A program made the position numbers and the translations under genes. From NCBI GenBank assembly GCA_964633225.1, contig CAZWFQ010000021.1, forward strand, positions 1 to 53,928: a stretch of DNA of 53,928 nt, written 5' to 3'. Of this stretch, positions 9,054-18,184 are shown in pieces. Position 1 is the stretch's first letter. Every line of letters begins with the position of its first letter. Under the pieces are notes generated by a model. That model did no database searches and was not told the DNA's origin. It saw only the letters and a program-made list of their open reading frames with translations. The stretch comes from JAKQIM01 sp964633225 (lineage in GTDB: Bacteria > Chloroflexota > Anaerolineae > Anaerolineales > UBA4823).

Positions 9054-9986
9054 ATGACTGCAACAACATCTACTTCAGGCGTGCCAACCGTAAAATCCGA
9101 GGACAGCTTTCTGCAGCGTTTCTTCCACCGCGGGCGGGGAGACAGCCCCTTTAAGACCATTATGATCCACCTGGCGCTGATCGCGGCCTGCATTATTGCC
9201 GTGTACCCGGTGCTGCGCGTAATCACGATTTCTCTGCGCCCGAATGATACCTTGCTGACCACCAGCCTGGCGATCATCCCGGAGAACGCTTCGCTGGATA
9301 ATTACCGGGCGGTGTTGTTTGGAGAGCCGGAACGGGGCCGCGATTCAGATTTCTTCCTGTGGCTGTGGAACTCGATCTCGGTTGTGTCGGTGACTTCGAT
9401 CGTGGCGGTGGTGCTGGCGGCGGTGAGTGCATACGCCTTTGCGCGCTTCAAATTTCCAGGACGTTCGGCGGGGTTGGTCTTCTTGCTGACGACGCAGATG
9501 ATCCCGGCGGGCATGCTGCTTTTGCCACTCTTTATTATGCTGGCAAAGATGAAGATGATCAACTCATACCTGGGCCTGATCATTGCCTATGCGGTTTCAT
9601 CGGTGCCGTTGACCATCTGGACGCTGAAAGGCTATTACGAAACCATTCCGGTGGACCTGGAAGAGGCAGCCCTGATTGATGGGGCTTCGCGTCTGACCGT
9701 GTTCACCAAGATCATGCTGCCGCTTTCTACCCCGGCCCTGGCAATTGCCTTCTTGTTCAGCTTTATGGGGGGGTGGAGCGAATACCTGGTGGCCCGTGTG
9801 GTGCTGCAGAAAGATTCTTTGTATACCTGGCCGTTGGGCGTGTTTACTTATGCCTCAGACTTTACGGTTTCGTGGGGCAAGTTCTCGGCGGCTTCAGTTT
9901 TGATCGCGATCCCGGTGATGGCCCTGTTCCTGTACTCTTCCAAGTGGCTCATCTCGGGCCTGACGCTGGGGAGCGTGAAGGGGTAA
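9054..9986 (+). CDS. Sugar ABC transporter permease, MalG type
   Basis: About 310 residues with six predicted membrane segments. The ATPase-contacting EAA motif is clear (DLEEAALIDGASRLTVFTK), as is the MalG-type C-terminus (ISGLTLGSVKG). The start at 9054 is preferred to the upstream ATG at 9018 because AGGAGCG lies at the right distance before it. The N-terminus carries a short polar tail before the first helix. With the MalF-type partner it forms the membrane channel of an oligosaccharide importer. No ATPase gene accompanies it here. Confidence 0.92.
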   Translation: MTATTSTSGVPTVKSEDSFLQRFFHRGRGDSPFKTIMIHLALIAACIIAVYPVLRVITISLRPNDTLLTTSLAIIPENASLDNYRAVLFGEPERGRDSDFFLWLWNSISVVSVTSIVAVVLAAVSAYAFARFKFPGRSAGLVFLLTTQMIPAGMLLLPLFIMLAKMKMINSYLGLIIAYAVSSVPLTIWTLKGYYETIPVDLEEAALIDGASRLTVFTKIMLPLSTPALAIAFLFSFMGGWSEYLVARVVLQKDSLYTWPLGVFTYASDFTVSWGKFSAASVLIAIPVMALFLYSSKWLISGLTLGSVKG

Positions 9987-10004
9987 GCGGTTGGCAAGCG
10001 GTGC

Positions 10005-10033
10005 TTAATCCGCTTCATCTATTCTGTTATAAT
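10005..10033 (+). promoter_or_regulatory. Promoter of the second transporter operon
   Basis: A perfect TATAAT (10028-10033) has a weak TTAATC (10005-10010) 17 bases upstream. The predicted transcript has a leader of about 145 bases before the ATG at 10186. Confidence 0.55.
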
Positions 10034-10136
10034 GGGTATCAGAGGCTGTTCCTGTGAGCCCTGTGAGATGATTGATGAGGAGGTGATGCGAACAAGCTAA
10101 AGGCCAATTCATAACCGTTCAAAATTCAGTGTGAAG

Positions 10137-10156
10137 TTCGCCGGCGTCCCGGCGAA
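10137..10156 (+). promoter_or_regulatory. Leader stem-loop upstream of the second binding-protein gene
   Basis: TTCGCCGG and CCGGCGAA form a perfect 8-bp stem with a CGTC loop, 29 bases before the start codon. It could modulate translation or stabilise the leader. No known riboswitch is recognised. Confidence 0.4.
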
Positions 10157-10185
10157 GTAAAACTTTCAATCCTAAGGAGAGAGAA

Positions 10186-11436
10186 ATGAAGAAGTTTTGG
10201 AGTATATTAAGTGTTCTGGTGATCGCTTCGATGCTGTTGGTGGCTTGCACGCCCAAGGCCACCGAGGCCCCGGTTGTGGCTACCGAAGCGCCCGCAGAAC
10301 CCGTGACCATCACCGTCTGGCATCAGTGGGATGGCGCGTACCTGACCGCCATCCAGGCTGTCTTTGACGCCTACATGGCAGCGAACCCCAATGTGACGAT
10401 TGACCTGACCAAGCCCGACAATGTGTCGGACGCTTTGAAGGTCGCCATCCCGGCTGGCGAAGGCCCCGACATCATCGGTTGGGCTAACGATCAGATCGGC
10501 AGCCAGGCTCTGGTTGGCAATATCGTTGACCTGGGCACCCTGGGTGTGGACCAGGCTTTCTTGAGCAGCACCTACGAGCCCGCCGCGGTAGCTGGCGTGG
10601 TCTGGCAGGGCAAGATTTGGGCACTGCCCGAATCGCAGGAAGGCATCGCCCTTGTTTACAACAAGGCCCTGGCGAGCGCAACTGACTTCCCGGCTGACCC
10701 GGCGAACTTTGGTGACCTGCTGGCGAAGGCCGAAGCCTTTGCAGCGGCCAATCCTGGCAAGTACTTGATCTGCAACCAGGGTCTGGGCAATGCGGATGCA
10801 TACCACGTGGCCCCGGTGTACTTTGGTCACGGCGTGCCCACCTACATCGATGATGCTGGCACCGCGTACTTGAACTCTGCCGAAGCACAGGCTGCGGCTG
10901 AGTGGATCGTCAAGTTCCACGAAGTTGCCCCAGCCGAAACCAGCCATGAAATCTGCAAGACCATGCTGGTGGAAGGCAATGCGGCTGCCTGGTGGACTGG
11001 CCCGTGGGCCATTGCCGACCTGGAAGCGGCTGGCATTGACTACGGTATCCTGCCGATGGGCAGCCCCTTCGTGGGCATCAAGACCCTGATGATCTCCCGC
11101 AATGCGGTGGATCGCGGCACGGCAGCCGTTGCGCTGGACATCATCAAGTTCTTCACCAATGCTGAAAACTCCAAGTCTGTGGCTTTGGCCAACAAGACCA
11201 TCCCGGCCAACACCGCCGCCCTGCTGGACGCTGAGATCCAGGCCATGGCGACCGTGGCTGGCTTCGGCGCCTCCCTGAACCTGGGCGTCCCGATGGCCAA
11301 CACCCCCTACGCTGGCGCCCAGTGGGGCCCGGTTGGCGATATGACCAATGCCATCTGGACCGGCGCACAGACCCCGGCGGAAGCGCTGGCTGCGGCTCAG
11401 GCTGCGGCTGACGAAGCCATCGCGGGAATGAAGTAA
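10186..11436 (+). CDS. Maltodextrin-type ABC transporter substrate-binding lipoprotein
   Basis: A 416-residue MalE-family protein. The signal peptide ends in the lipobox LLVAC (Cys21) and is followed by a short Ala/Pro/Thr linker. The mature domain has TITVWHQWDGAYLTAIQ, a hinge with GPDIIGWANDQIG, and AAWWTGPWAI, a MalE-like ligand-site stretch. Two cysteines (LICNQG and HEICKT) may pair. AAGGAG precedes the ATG. It is followed by a terminator-like hairpin, then by MalF and MalG permeases and amylase genes, which points to maltodextrin or a related alpha-glucan as ligand. Confidence 0.92.
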   Translation: MKKFWSILSVLVIASMLLVACTPKATEAPVVATEAPAEPVTITVWHQWDGAYLTAIQAVFDAYMAANPNVTIDLTKPDNVSDALKVAIPAGEGPDIIGWANDQIGSQALVGNIVDLGTLGVDQAFLSSTYEPAAVAGVVWQGKIWALPESQEGIALVYNKALASATDFPADPANFGDLLAKAEAFAAANPGKYLICNQGLGNADAYHVAPVYFGHGVPTYIDDAGTAYLNSAEAQAAAEWIVKFHEVAPAETSHEICKTMLVEGNAAAWWTGPWAIADLEAAGIDYGILPMGSPFVGIKTLMISRNAVDRGTAAVALDIIKFFTNAENSKSVALANKTIPANTAALLDAEIQAMATVAGFGASLNLGVPMANTPYAGAQWGPVGDMTNAIWTGAQTPAEALAAAQAAADEAIAGMK

Positions 11437-11448
11437 TCCTGTGTTGAA

Positions 11449-11488
11449 AACGGGGAGGGCAGGCTTTTGCCCTCCCCGTTCTTTTTTT
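11449..11488 (+). terminator. Terminator-like hairpin after the second binding protein
   Basis: Perfect 12-bp arms (AACGGGGAGGGC and GCCCTCCCCGTT) are followed by CTTTTTTT. The structure looks like a true Rho-independent terminator, with partial read-through expected into the permease genes. Confidence 0.85.
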
Positions 11489-11556
11489 GGCAGTGAGCTT
11501 GCCGATCTGTGCCTTGGCTGATCATCTCGCCAGGGCGCATCCAATGGGAGGTTCTT

Positions 11557-12774
11557 ATGGTTTCTTGGTCTGGGCGACGCAAAGCGCTGACCATCTTGGC
11601 CTTTATTGGGCCAACGCTGCTCGGCATCCTGGCGCTCAATATTTACCCCATCATCTATAACGTCTATATCTCGTTCACCAACCGTAACCAATACCACCCG
11701 AACCCTGATTGCACGGTTTTTTTGACTTCGGTGATTGAGCCGGGTTGCTGGCCAATGTTCCGCTCGGATGCAGGCATGGGCCAGCCATACGTGCTGCAGG
11801 ACCCGATATTTGCCAATTATGACAGCTTGATTGGTAAACTCTTCACCGGGGAAGGCATGTTGGCTCTGTTCAAGCTGGTGCTGCTGATTGCACCCTTGAT
11901 CATCGCCGGGCAGGTGAATAAACACCTTGACCGGCAGGTGACGCGGCCGGTTTCCTCGTTCTGGATATGGCTGGGGGGGCTGGCGGCAGTCATTTTGCTG
12001 GCATGGATCCTGGATGTGGGTACGGCGATGAAGACGCTGGAGGCGAGCAGCGACTTTTTCGTGGTTGTTTTCCGGACATTGTTATTTGTGATCATTACCG
12101 TGCCGTTGAACTATATTTTTGGCCTGCTCTTGGCCTTGGTGTTGAACGGCGATCATATTAAAGGCCGTACATTTTTCCGGGCGATCATGATCATCCCCTG
12201 GGCGGCCTCGACGATGTTCATTATCATGTCGCTGATCTGGCAGTTCTTCTTCCGTGAGCAAGGCACCATTAACCAGATCATCCGCGCCTTTGGCGGAGAG
12301 GGCACGCCCTGGTTGGCCAATGGCAATTATGCCCTGGCGGCGATCATCCTGGTGAACCTGTGGTTCTCTTTCCCCTTCTGCTTCAATATCATCTTGGGCG
12401 CTTTGCAGTCCATCCCCGCCGACCAATACGAAGCTGCGGATGTGGATGGGGCTACCTACTGGCAGCAGTTGGTCAATATCACCCTGCCGCTGCTGCGTCC
12501 CTCGGTGATGCCGGCGATCGTGTTGAGTGCGATTGGCGGCGGCGGCTTCCAGATGTTTGGTACCGTGTGGGCCATGACAGGGGGCGGGCCTTCTCAGGGG
12601 GCAGGCGTGCCTGGGGCCACCGAGCTGGTGATGGTCTACGCGTATAAGCAAGTGTTCCAATACAACGCATACGCCAAGGCGGGTGCCTTCGCGGTGATCA
12701 TCTTCATTTTCTTGTTCATCGCCACGCTTTACAGCATGCGCATTAGCCGTATCACGCAAGGAGCCTACGAATGA
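11557..12774 (+). CDS. Maltodextrin ABC transporter permease, MalF type, with inserted segment
   Basis: About 405 residues. The start at 11557 (MVSWSGRRKAL) has GGGAGG upstream and is preferred to the longer frame from 11509. After the first helix there is a polar stretch with two cysteines (NPDCTVF and EPGCWPMF) and then two additional hydrophobic segments (about 105-120 and 135-150) before the standard core. The EAA motif reads QYEAADVDGATYWQQL, and the MalF signature MTGGGPSQGAG follows. This inserted region resembles in position, though not obviously in sequence, the periplasmic P2 loop of MalF. The gene overlaps the next by ATGA. Confidence 0.9.
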   Translation: MVSWSGRRKALTILAFIGPTLLGILALNIYPIIYNVYISFTNRNQYHPNPDCTVFLTSVIEPGCWPMFRSDAGMGQPYVLQDPIFANYDSLIGKLFTGEGMLALFKLVLLIAPLIIAGQVNKHLDRQVTRPVSSFWIWLGGLAAVILLAWILDVGTAMKTLEASSDFFVVVFRTLLFVIITVPLNYIFGLLLALVLNGDHIKGRTFFRAIMIIPWAASTMFIIMSLIWQFFFREQGTINQIIRAFGGEGTPWLANGNYALAAIILVNLWFSFPFCFNIILGALQSIPADQYEAADVDGATYWQQLVNITLPLLRPSVMPAIVLSAIGGGGFQMFGTVWAMTGGGPSQGAGVPGATELVMVYAYKQVFQYNAYAKAGAFAVIIFIFLFIATLYSMRISRITQGAYE

Positions 12775-13622
12775 GCCGCAAACCGAGACCCCTCGTACTG
12801 GCTTTACAATATGTCTTCTTGGGCTTGATGACGATCTTTGCCCTCTACCCGATCTGGTTTGTGATCCTGGCATCTGGACGGGTAGGCAGCCGCCTGTATA
12901 CCCTCAACCTGTTGGGTATGTTCATTCCCACCGAATGGACGTTTGAGAATTACCAACTGATGCTTTCGGGCACGCCGTATCCCTTCTTGACATGGATGCG
13001 CAACAGCCTGTTTGTGGCGGGTTTCACCACGGTGGCCTGCTTGCTGATTGCCACCTCGGCGGCTTTTGCTTTTTCACGTTTCCGCTTCTATGGGCGTGAA
13101 TTTGGCCTGGTGCTGCTGCTGGCGATCCAGGCTTTCCCGGGCATCCTCTCGCTGGTGCCGGTGGCGCAGTTGTTAACTGCCTTCAAGCTGTATGCCAGCC
13201 ACTGGGGGCTGATCCTGGCGTATACGATTGGCAACCTGGTATTCACAACCTGGCTGATGAAGGGCTACTTTGATACCATCCCGATCGAAATTGAGGAAGC
13301 AGCCATGATTGACGGCTGTGGCCCGATCCAGTCCTTCTTGCTGGTGGGCCTGCCGATGGCCAAGCCAGCCCTGGCGGTGACGGCTCTGCTGGCCTTCATG
13401 GGCGGCTGGGGCGAGTATGTGTTCGCTTCGGTGTTGATCCCGGCGCCGGATGTGCGGCGTACGCTGATGGTTGGTATGTACAGCCTGGCGAATACGCAAA
13501 GCATCCCGTGGGGATACTTTGCGGCGGGTGCGGTGATGACCATCATCCCGGTGATCCTGATCTACACCTATTTCCAGAAGTACCTGGTAGGCGGTTTGAC
13601 CCTTGGCGGCGTCAAAGGCTAA
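12771..13622 (+). CDS. Maltodextrin ABC transporter permease, MalG type
   Basis: A 283-residue integral membrane protein with six predicted helices, the EAA loop IEIEEAAMIDGCGPIQSF and a C-terminus VGGLTLGGVKG like that of other MalG proteins. It starts inside the stop region of the MalF-type gene (ATGA overlap), so translation is coupled. It ends inside the beginning of the following GH13 gene. This links uptake directly to intracellular hydrolysis. Confidence 0.93.
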   Translation: MSRKPRPLVLALQYVFLGLMTIFALYPIWFVILASGRVGSRLYTLNLLGMFIPTEWTFENYQLMLSGTPYPFLTWMRNSLFVAGFTTVACLLIATSAAFAFSRFRFYGREFGLVLLLAIQAFPGILSLVPVAQLLTAFKLYASHWGLILAYTIGNLVFTTWLMKGYFDTIPIEIEEAAMIDGCGPIQSFLLVGLPMAKPALAVTALLAFMGGWGEYVFASVLIPAPDVRRTLMVGMYSLANTQSIPWGYFAAGAVMTIIPVILIYTYFQKYLVGGLTLGGVKG

Positions 13623-15399
13623 ACAGCAACCCCCCACTAACGATTTTGTTTTCGGCACCCTGGCTACCGACGAGCTGCGCACCAACCTGGTGCGCACTCG
13701 CCGGGCCGGTGTGACGCATCTGCAGGCACGCCAGCCGCGTGACCCGCTGCCAGGTCAGCCGATCAGGCTGGCACTGACGGTGGGGCCAGCCTATGCGCTG
13801 GAGCAGGCCTGGGTCTATTGGACCAACGATGGCAGCGACCCGGCTGGGGCAGGTGGACAGGCTGAGGCGGGGCAGGTGACCCCGATGCAGATGACGGGGG
13901 TGGAATGGGATACCCTGGTGTGGGGTTACGTGCGCCGTTTTGAGGCCACTTTGCCTGGGCAGGCAGAGGGCACGATTTTGCGTTACCGCATTTCGGCTGG
14001 TGGGGGGCATTCTGGTGACCAGGGTGAAGTGTGGGCTGATAAGGGGGCTTTTTATGCCTGCTATATTGCCGATGACCCAACCCCGGCCTGGACACGCCAG
14101 GCAGTCATTTACCAGATCTTTGTAGACCGCTTCTTCCCGGGGCAGGGAAATGCCTGGAAGCACCCGGCTGGGCCAGCGGGCTTTTACGGGGGGACGCTGG
14201 ATGGCATCCGCGAGAAGCTGGATTACATCAGCGAACTGGGGGCGAACGTGCTGTGGCTGACGCCGGTGTTTCCCAGCCCTTCGCATCATGGGTATGATGC
14301 GACCGATTATTTTGCGATTGAGCCGCGCCTGGGCAGCCAGGAAGATCTGCGGCATTTATTGGATGCTGCGCATAGCCGTGGAATGCGGGTGCTGCTGGAT
14401 TTTGTGCCCAATCATTGGTCATGGGGGCACCCAAGCTTTCAAGAAGCCAGGCGGGATGCCCACAGCCCTTATCGGGATTGGTATACATTTACCCATTGGC
14501 CTGACCAATACGAGACTTTCTTTGGGGTGCGGGAACTGCCGCAGATCAACCTGCGCCACGCGCCTGCGCGCCAGCACCTGTTGGCTGCTGCGGCGCATTG
14601 GTTAGCGCTGGGCGTGGATGGGTACCGGGTGGATTATGCGGTGGGCCCGGCGCCAGACTTTTGGGCAGCTTTCCGCCGGGTTACGCGCCAGGTGCGTCCA
14701 GATAGTTGGACCTTTGGGGAGGTGGTGGAACCGCCTGACTCACAGCTCAACTTCGAGGGCGGGCTGGATGGCTGCCTGGATTTTGGCCTGCTGGAGGCTT
14801 TTCGCGAGGGCTTTGCCTTTGGGAATTGGAGTGCGGGGCAGGTGGGGGCCTTCCTGGCGCGCCACGCGTCTTACTTCCCGGAGACTTTTTCACGTCCTTC
14901 TTTCCTTGACAATCACGACATGAACCGCTTCTTGTGGGCAGCACAGGGCGATGAGCGCCGCCTGAGGCTAGCGGCTTTGTGCCAGTTTACCCTGCCGGGC
15001 GCGCCGGTGGTATATTACGGCACCGAAGTGGGGCTTTCGCAAGAACGGGATGTGCGCCAAGACGGGCGCGGCTTGCCGGAAGAATCGCGCCTGCCGATGC
15101 TGTGGGGAGAGGCGCAGAACAGCGCTTTGCTGGCTTTTTATAAAGATCTGGTGGCTTTACGCCGCCGCCACACGGCCTTGTGCGAAGGCCAGTTTGAGGT
15201 CCTGCCAGCCCAAGAGGATGTGCTGGTGTACCGGCGGGGCGAGCTGGTGGTGGCGTTAAACCTGGCGCAGGAGACTCGCCCAGTGAAGTGGCCCAGCACC
15301 CAAGGCCGGCTGCTCTTTGCCAGCCAGCCCGGCCTGGGCGGGCCTGATATTCAAGGCGGGACCGACCTGCCGCCTTTGAGCGGGGTGGTGCTGGGATGA
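13603..15399 (+). CDS. Cytoplasmic GH13 alpha-glucosidase/neopullulanase-type enzyme
   Basis: A 598-residue protein without a signal peptide. An N-terminal beta domain (about 15-155) resembles the extra N-terminal domain of neopullulanase and cyclomaltodextrinase. The GH13 barrel follows: AVIYQIFVDRF (about 168), FVPNHWSWGH, GYRVDYAVG with nucleophile Asp344, FGEVVE with acid/base Glu373, and LDNHD with Asp439. A C-terminal beta domain ends the chain. It probably hydrolyses imported maltodextrins or cyclodextrins. The start is TTG at 13603, overlapping the MalG gene by 20 bases. No ATG is available nearby, so the exact start is uncertain. The stop overlaps the next ATG (ATGA). Confidence 0.9.
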   Translation: MAASKAKQQPPTNDFVFGTLATDELRTNLVRTRRAGVTHLQARQPRDPLPGQPIRLALTVGPAYALEQAWVYWTNDGSDPAGAGGQAEAGQVTPMQMTGVEWDTLVWGYVRRFEATLPGQAEGTILRYRISAGGGHSGDQGEVWADKGAFYACYIADDPTPAWTRQAVIYQIFVDRFFPGQGNAWKHPAGPAGFYGGTLDGIREKLDYISELGANVLWLTPVFPSPSHHGYDATDYFAIEPRLGSQEDLRHLLDAAHSRGMRVLLDFVPNHWSWGHPSFQEARRDAHSPYRDWYTFTHWPDQYETFFGVRELPQINLRHAPARQHLLAAAAHWLALGVDGYRVDYAVGPAPDFWAAFRRVTRQVRPDSWTFGEVVEPPDSQLNFEGGLDGCLDFGLLEAFREGFAFGNWSAGQVGAFLARHASYFPETFSRPSFLDNHDMNRFLWAAQGDERRLRLAALCQFTLPGAPVVYYGTEVGLSQERDVRQDGRGLPEESRLPMLWGEAQNSALLAFYKDLVALRRRHTALCEGQFEVLPAQEDVLVYRRGELVVALNLAQETRPVKWPSTQGRLLFASQPGLGGPDIQGGTDLPPLSGVVLG

Positions 15400-16463
15400 G
15401 CCATGCTCTGGTTGAACGTGCCCGTGCTGAGGGGACGCCGTTGATCGACGTGGTTGGAGAGGCACAAGGCGATGCGGCGGATACGCGCCTTGCGACCTTT
15501 GTTTGGGAGGGCAAGCGTGCGCCGCTCTTGATTGGCGATTTCTGCGGTTGGGATGAGGGCGACCCGGCTGTCCTGGTCAAAGAGGCGGCTTCGGTCTGGA
15601 CTTACCGCCTGGCACTGCCGAAGGATGCTTACATGGAGTATATCTTCATGGATGGCGACCAGCGGCTGGAAGATCCCTTCAACACGCGCCGGGTTAGCAA
15701 CGGGATGGGCAAATATAATCATTATTTCTACGTCACTCCCGGCAGCCAGCGGGAGTCTCCCCCGCGCCGCTTGAAGGGTGAGGTGGAGCGGCATGTGATC
15801 GAAGCGGAACATTTGATGGCGGGCAGGCGACGGAATGTTCATCTTTATCGCCCGGCTACCGAGCAGGCGGTGCCGCTGGTGGTGGTTTGGGATGGGGGGG
15901 ATTATTTGCGGCGCGCCAGGCTGGCTGCGCTGGTGGATATGTTGATTGCCCAGGGGCGCGTCCGCCCGCTGGCATTGGCCCTGGTGGATAACGGGCGGCA
16001 GGCGCGCATGATTGAATATGCTTGCAGCGAAGCAACCATTGGGCTGCTGCATGAGGTGGTGCTGCCTTTGGCCCGCCAACACCTGAACCTGGTGGATGTA
16101 TCTGAGCAGCCTGGGGCTTACGGTGTGCTGGGGGCTTCGATGGGCGGGCTGATGGCTTTGTACACGGGGCTGCGCATGGCGGGGATCTTTGGGCATGTGC
16201 TCAGCCAATCAGGGGCTTTTACGCTGGATGACTATGATACGGTGGTCTTTGAGCTGGTGGAGCATGGGTGCCAGCAGCCACTGAAGGTGTGGATGGATGT
16301 GGGTTTGTATGATTTACACCCTTTGCTGCCAGCCAACCGGCGCATGCGGGCAGCGCTGGCGGCGCGCGGATATGATGTGGAATATCACGAGTACCCGGGA
16401 GGGCATAATTACACTGCCTGGCGGGAAGATGTGGCGAAGGGATTGGAATTTTTGTATGGTTGA
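15396..16463 (+). CDS. Esterase (enterochelin-esterase/feruloyl-esterase-like) with N-terminal CBM48-like domain
   Basis: A 355-residue cytoplasmic protein. Residues about 30-115 look like an early-set/CBM48-like domain (TFVWEGKRAPLLIGDFCGW, then YRLALPKDAYMEYIFMDG) of the kind that precedes Fes-type and glycogen-branching proteins. The alpha/beta-hydrolase domain has GASMGG with Ser248, a probable acid at Asp306 (VGLYD) and His337 in GGHNYTAW. It is translationally coupled to the GH13 gene before it. In this setting it may remove acyl groups from imported oligosaccharides. A true siderophore esterase is unlikely because no siderophore genes are nearby. Confidence 0.8.
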   Translation: MSHALVERARAEGTPLIDVVGEAQGDAADTRLATFVWEGKRAPLLIGDFCGWDEGDPAVLVKEAASVWTYRLALPKDAYMEYIFMDGDQRLEDPFNTRRVSNGMGKYNHYFYVTPGSQRESPPRRLKGEVERHVIEAEHLMAGRRRNVHLYRPATEQAVPLVVVWDGGDYLRRARLAALVDMLIAQGRVRPLALALVDNGRQARMIEYACSEATIGLLHEVVLPLARQHLNLVDVSEQPGAYGVLGASMGGLMALYTGLRMAGIFGHVLSQSGAFTLDDYDTVVFELVEHGCQQPLKVWMDVGLYDLHPLLPANRRMRAALAARGYDVEYHEYPGGHNYTAWREDVAKGLEFLYG

Positions 16464-16476
16464 TGGAGGTGGTCTG

Positions 16477-18138
16477 ATGCAGAAAAAATTGATTTTCCGG
16501 TGGTTCAGCCTGGTGGTGATTGGATTGTTGTTTGCGGCGTGTAGCCCGGCTGGGCCGAAGGCGGTGCAGCCGGTGGAAGGGCTGCCGCAGGGCACAGATG
16601 GCCAGCCCTGGTGGAGCGATGCGGTCTTTTACCAGATCTTTGTGCGCAGTTTTTATGACAGCGACGGGGATGGGATCGGCGACTTCAACGGGATCATCGA
16701 GAAGATGGATTACCTGAACGATGGCGATCCCAAGACGACCACCGACCTGGGCGTCACCGGCATTTGGCTGATGCCGATCAACCCCTCGCCCTCGTACCAC
16801 GGCTATGATGTGCTGGATTATTACGACGTCAACCCGGATTATGGGACGATGGATGACTTCAAGCGGCTGTTGGAAGAAGCCCATGCGCACGGGATTTACG
16901 TGATCATGGACCTGGTGCTGAACCATACGGCGGTGGAGCATGAATGGTTCCAAGAAGCGCGCGATCATCCCGAATCGGCCCGGCACGGCTGGTATGTTTG
17001 GGCAGAGGGGAACCCGGGTTACAAGGGCCCCTGGGGGCAAGATGTGTGGTATCCGACGATTGCCGGTTATTACTATGCCATCTTTTGGTCGGGGATGCCG
17101 GACCTGAATTTCACCAACCCTGAGGTGACGGCCGAGATGCAGAACGTGGCGGCCTTCTGGCTGCGCGATGTGGGGGTAGACGGCTTCCGGCTGGACGCGG
17201 CGCGCCACCTGATCGAAGAGGGCGAAAAGCAGGAGAATTCGGATGCGACGCACACCTGGTGGGAGAATTTTCGCCCACAGTACAAGGCGATCAATCCGAA
17301 TGCCATCACGGTTGGGGAGATCTGGACCACTAACCGGGCAGTGGCAAAGTATGTTGAGGGCGATGAACTGGATATGGCTTTTAACTTCGACCTGGCAAGC
17401 CAGATCATTGATAACGTGAGCAGCGGTTATGGGCGCGGGCTGCGTGATGCGATCCGCTCGAGCTACAACCTCTTCCCGCGCGGCAGCTATGCCACGTTCT
17501 TGACCAACCATGATCAGAACCGGGTGATGGACCAATTTGCGGGCGATATTGAGAAAGCGCGCCTGGCCGCCACGGTGCTCTTGACCATACCGGGAACTCC
17601 TTTCATTTATTATGGTGAAGAGATCGGCATGACCGGCTCTAAGCCCGACGAGAAGATCCGTACGCCGCTGGCCTGGTCGGGCGAGGACAACAAAGCCGGC
17701 TTTACCAGCGGGCGGCCCTGGCAAGCGGTCAACCGGACCTATGCCGAGGTCAACATTGCCACCCAAGACGCCGATCCGGGGTCTCTGCTTTCGCTGTACC
17801 GCACGCTGATCCACCTGCGCAATGACCATGCTGCGCTGCGGGTGGGTGCGTATGTGCCGGTGGATGCGGGGAACAATGCGCTGCTGGCCTTCTTGCGGGT
17901 ATCTGAGGAGGAGGTGGTGTTGGTGCTGATCAACCTGAGCGATAAGGCAGTCAGCGATTACAGCCTGGCATTGGGCCAGGGGACTCTGGCGGGCAAGTAT
18001 ACTGCCTATGCCTTGTTGGGCGAGGGTGAGATGCCGGCCCTGACGGCCAATGCCGGCGGCGGGTTCGACGCCTACCAGCCGCTGCCAGAGATCCCAGCTT
18101 ATGGGAGTACTATCATCCAACTGCAAGGCGGTAAATAA
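16477..18138 (+). CDS. Extracellular GH13 alpha-amylase lipoprotein
   Basis: About 553 residues. The start at 16477 has GGAGGT at 16465-16470 and gives a lipoprotein signal (LLFAAC, Cys20). The longer frame from 16297 is overlap with the esterase gene. The GH13 barrel shows VFYQIFVRSFYDSDGDGIGD, VLNHTAVEHEW, GFRLDAAR with nucleophile Asp240, VGEIWTT with acid/base Glu281 and TNHDQNRV with Asp346. A C-terminal beta domain follows. The order and the DSDGDGIGDFNGI loop resemble oligo-alpha-glucosidases and secreted alpha-amylases. It should act on polymer or long oligomers outside the membrane and feed the two importers. Confidence 0.92.
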   Translation: MQKKLIFRWFSLVVIGLLFAACSPAGPKAVQPVEGLPQGTDGQPWWSDAVFYQIFVRSFYDSDGDGIGDFNGIIEKMDYLNDGDPKTTTDLGVTGIWLMPINPSPSYHGYDVLDYYDVNPDYGTMDDFKRLLEEAHAHGIYVIMDLVLNHTAVEHEWFQEARDHPESARHGWYVWAEGNPGYKGPWGQDVWYPTIAGYYYAIFWSGMPDLNFTNPEVTAEMQNVAAFWLRDVGVDGFRLDAARHLIEEGEKQENSDATHTWWENFRPQYKAINPNAITVGEIWTTNRAVAKYVEGDELDMAFNFDLASQIIDNVSSGYGRGLRDAIRSSYNLFPRGSYATFLTNHDQNRVMDQFAGDIEKARLAATVLLTIPGTPFIYYGEEIGMTGSKPDEKIRTPLAWSGEDNKAGFTSGRPWQAVNRTYAEVNIATQDADPGSLLSLYRTLIHLRNDHAALRVGAYVPVDAGNNALLAFLRVSEEEVVLVLINLSDKAVSDYSLALGQGTLAGKYTAYALLGEGEMPALTANAGGGFDAYQPLPEIPAYGSTIIQLQGGK

Positions 18139-18148
18139 GGTTTTTTGA

Positions 18149-18184
18149 GGCTGGAATGGCCGGCGCGAGCAGGCCATTCCAGCC
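18149..18184 (+). terminator. Intergenic stem-loop before the GT-C gene
   Basis: GGCTGGAATGGCC pairs perfectly with GGCCATTCCAGCC across a 10-base loop. No T tract follows. The structure covers the ATG at 18156, so either that ATG is not the true start of the next gene or its translation is repressed by the fold. Confidence 0.55.

Noticed and set aside
10207..11925. A 572-residue antisense frame opposite the second binding protein
   Set aside because: It is the mirror of a clear MalE-type gene and part of MalF, and has His/Gln-rich composition typical of antisense frames.
13603..13622. Overlap of the GH13 frame with the MalG gene as a sign of a wrong start
   Set aside because: No other start codon lies close enough downstream, so a TTG within the overlap is kept with reduced certainty.
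16219..18177. A 652-residue antisense frame opposite the extracellular amylase
   Set aside because: The plus strand has all GH13 catalytic motifs and a lipoprotein signal, while the antisense product has no family features.
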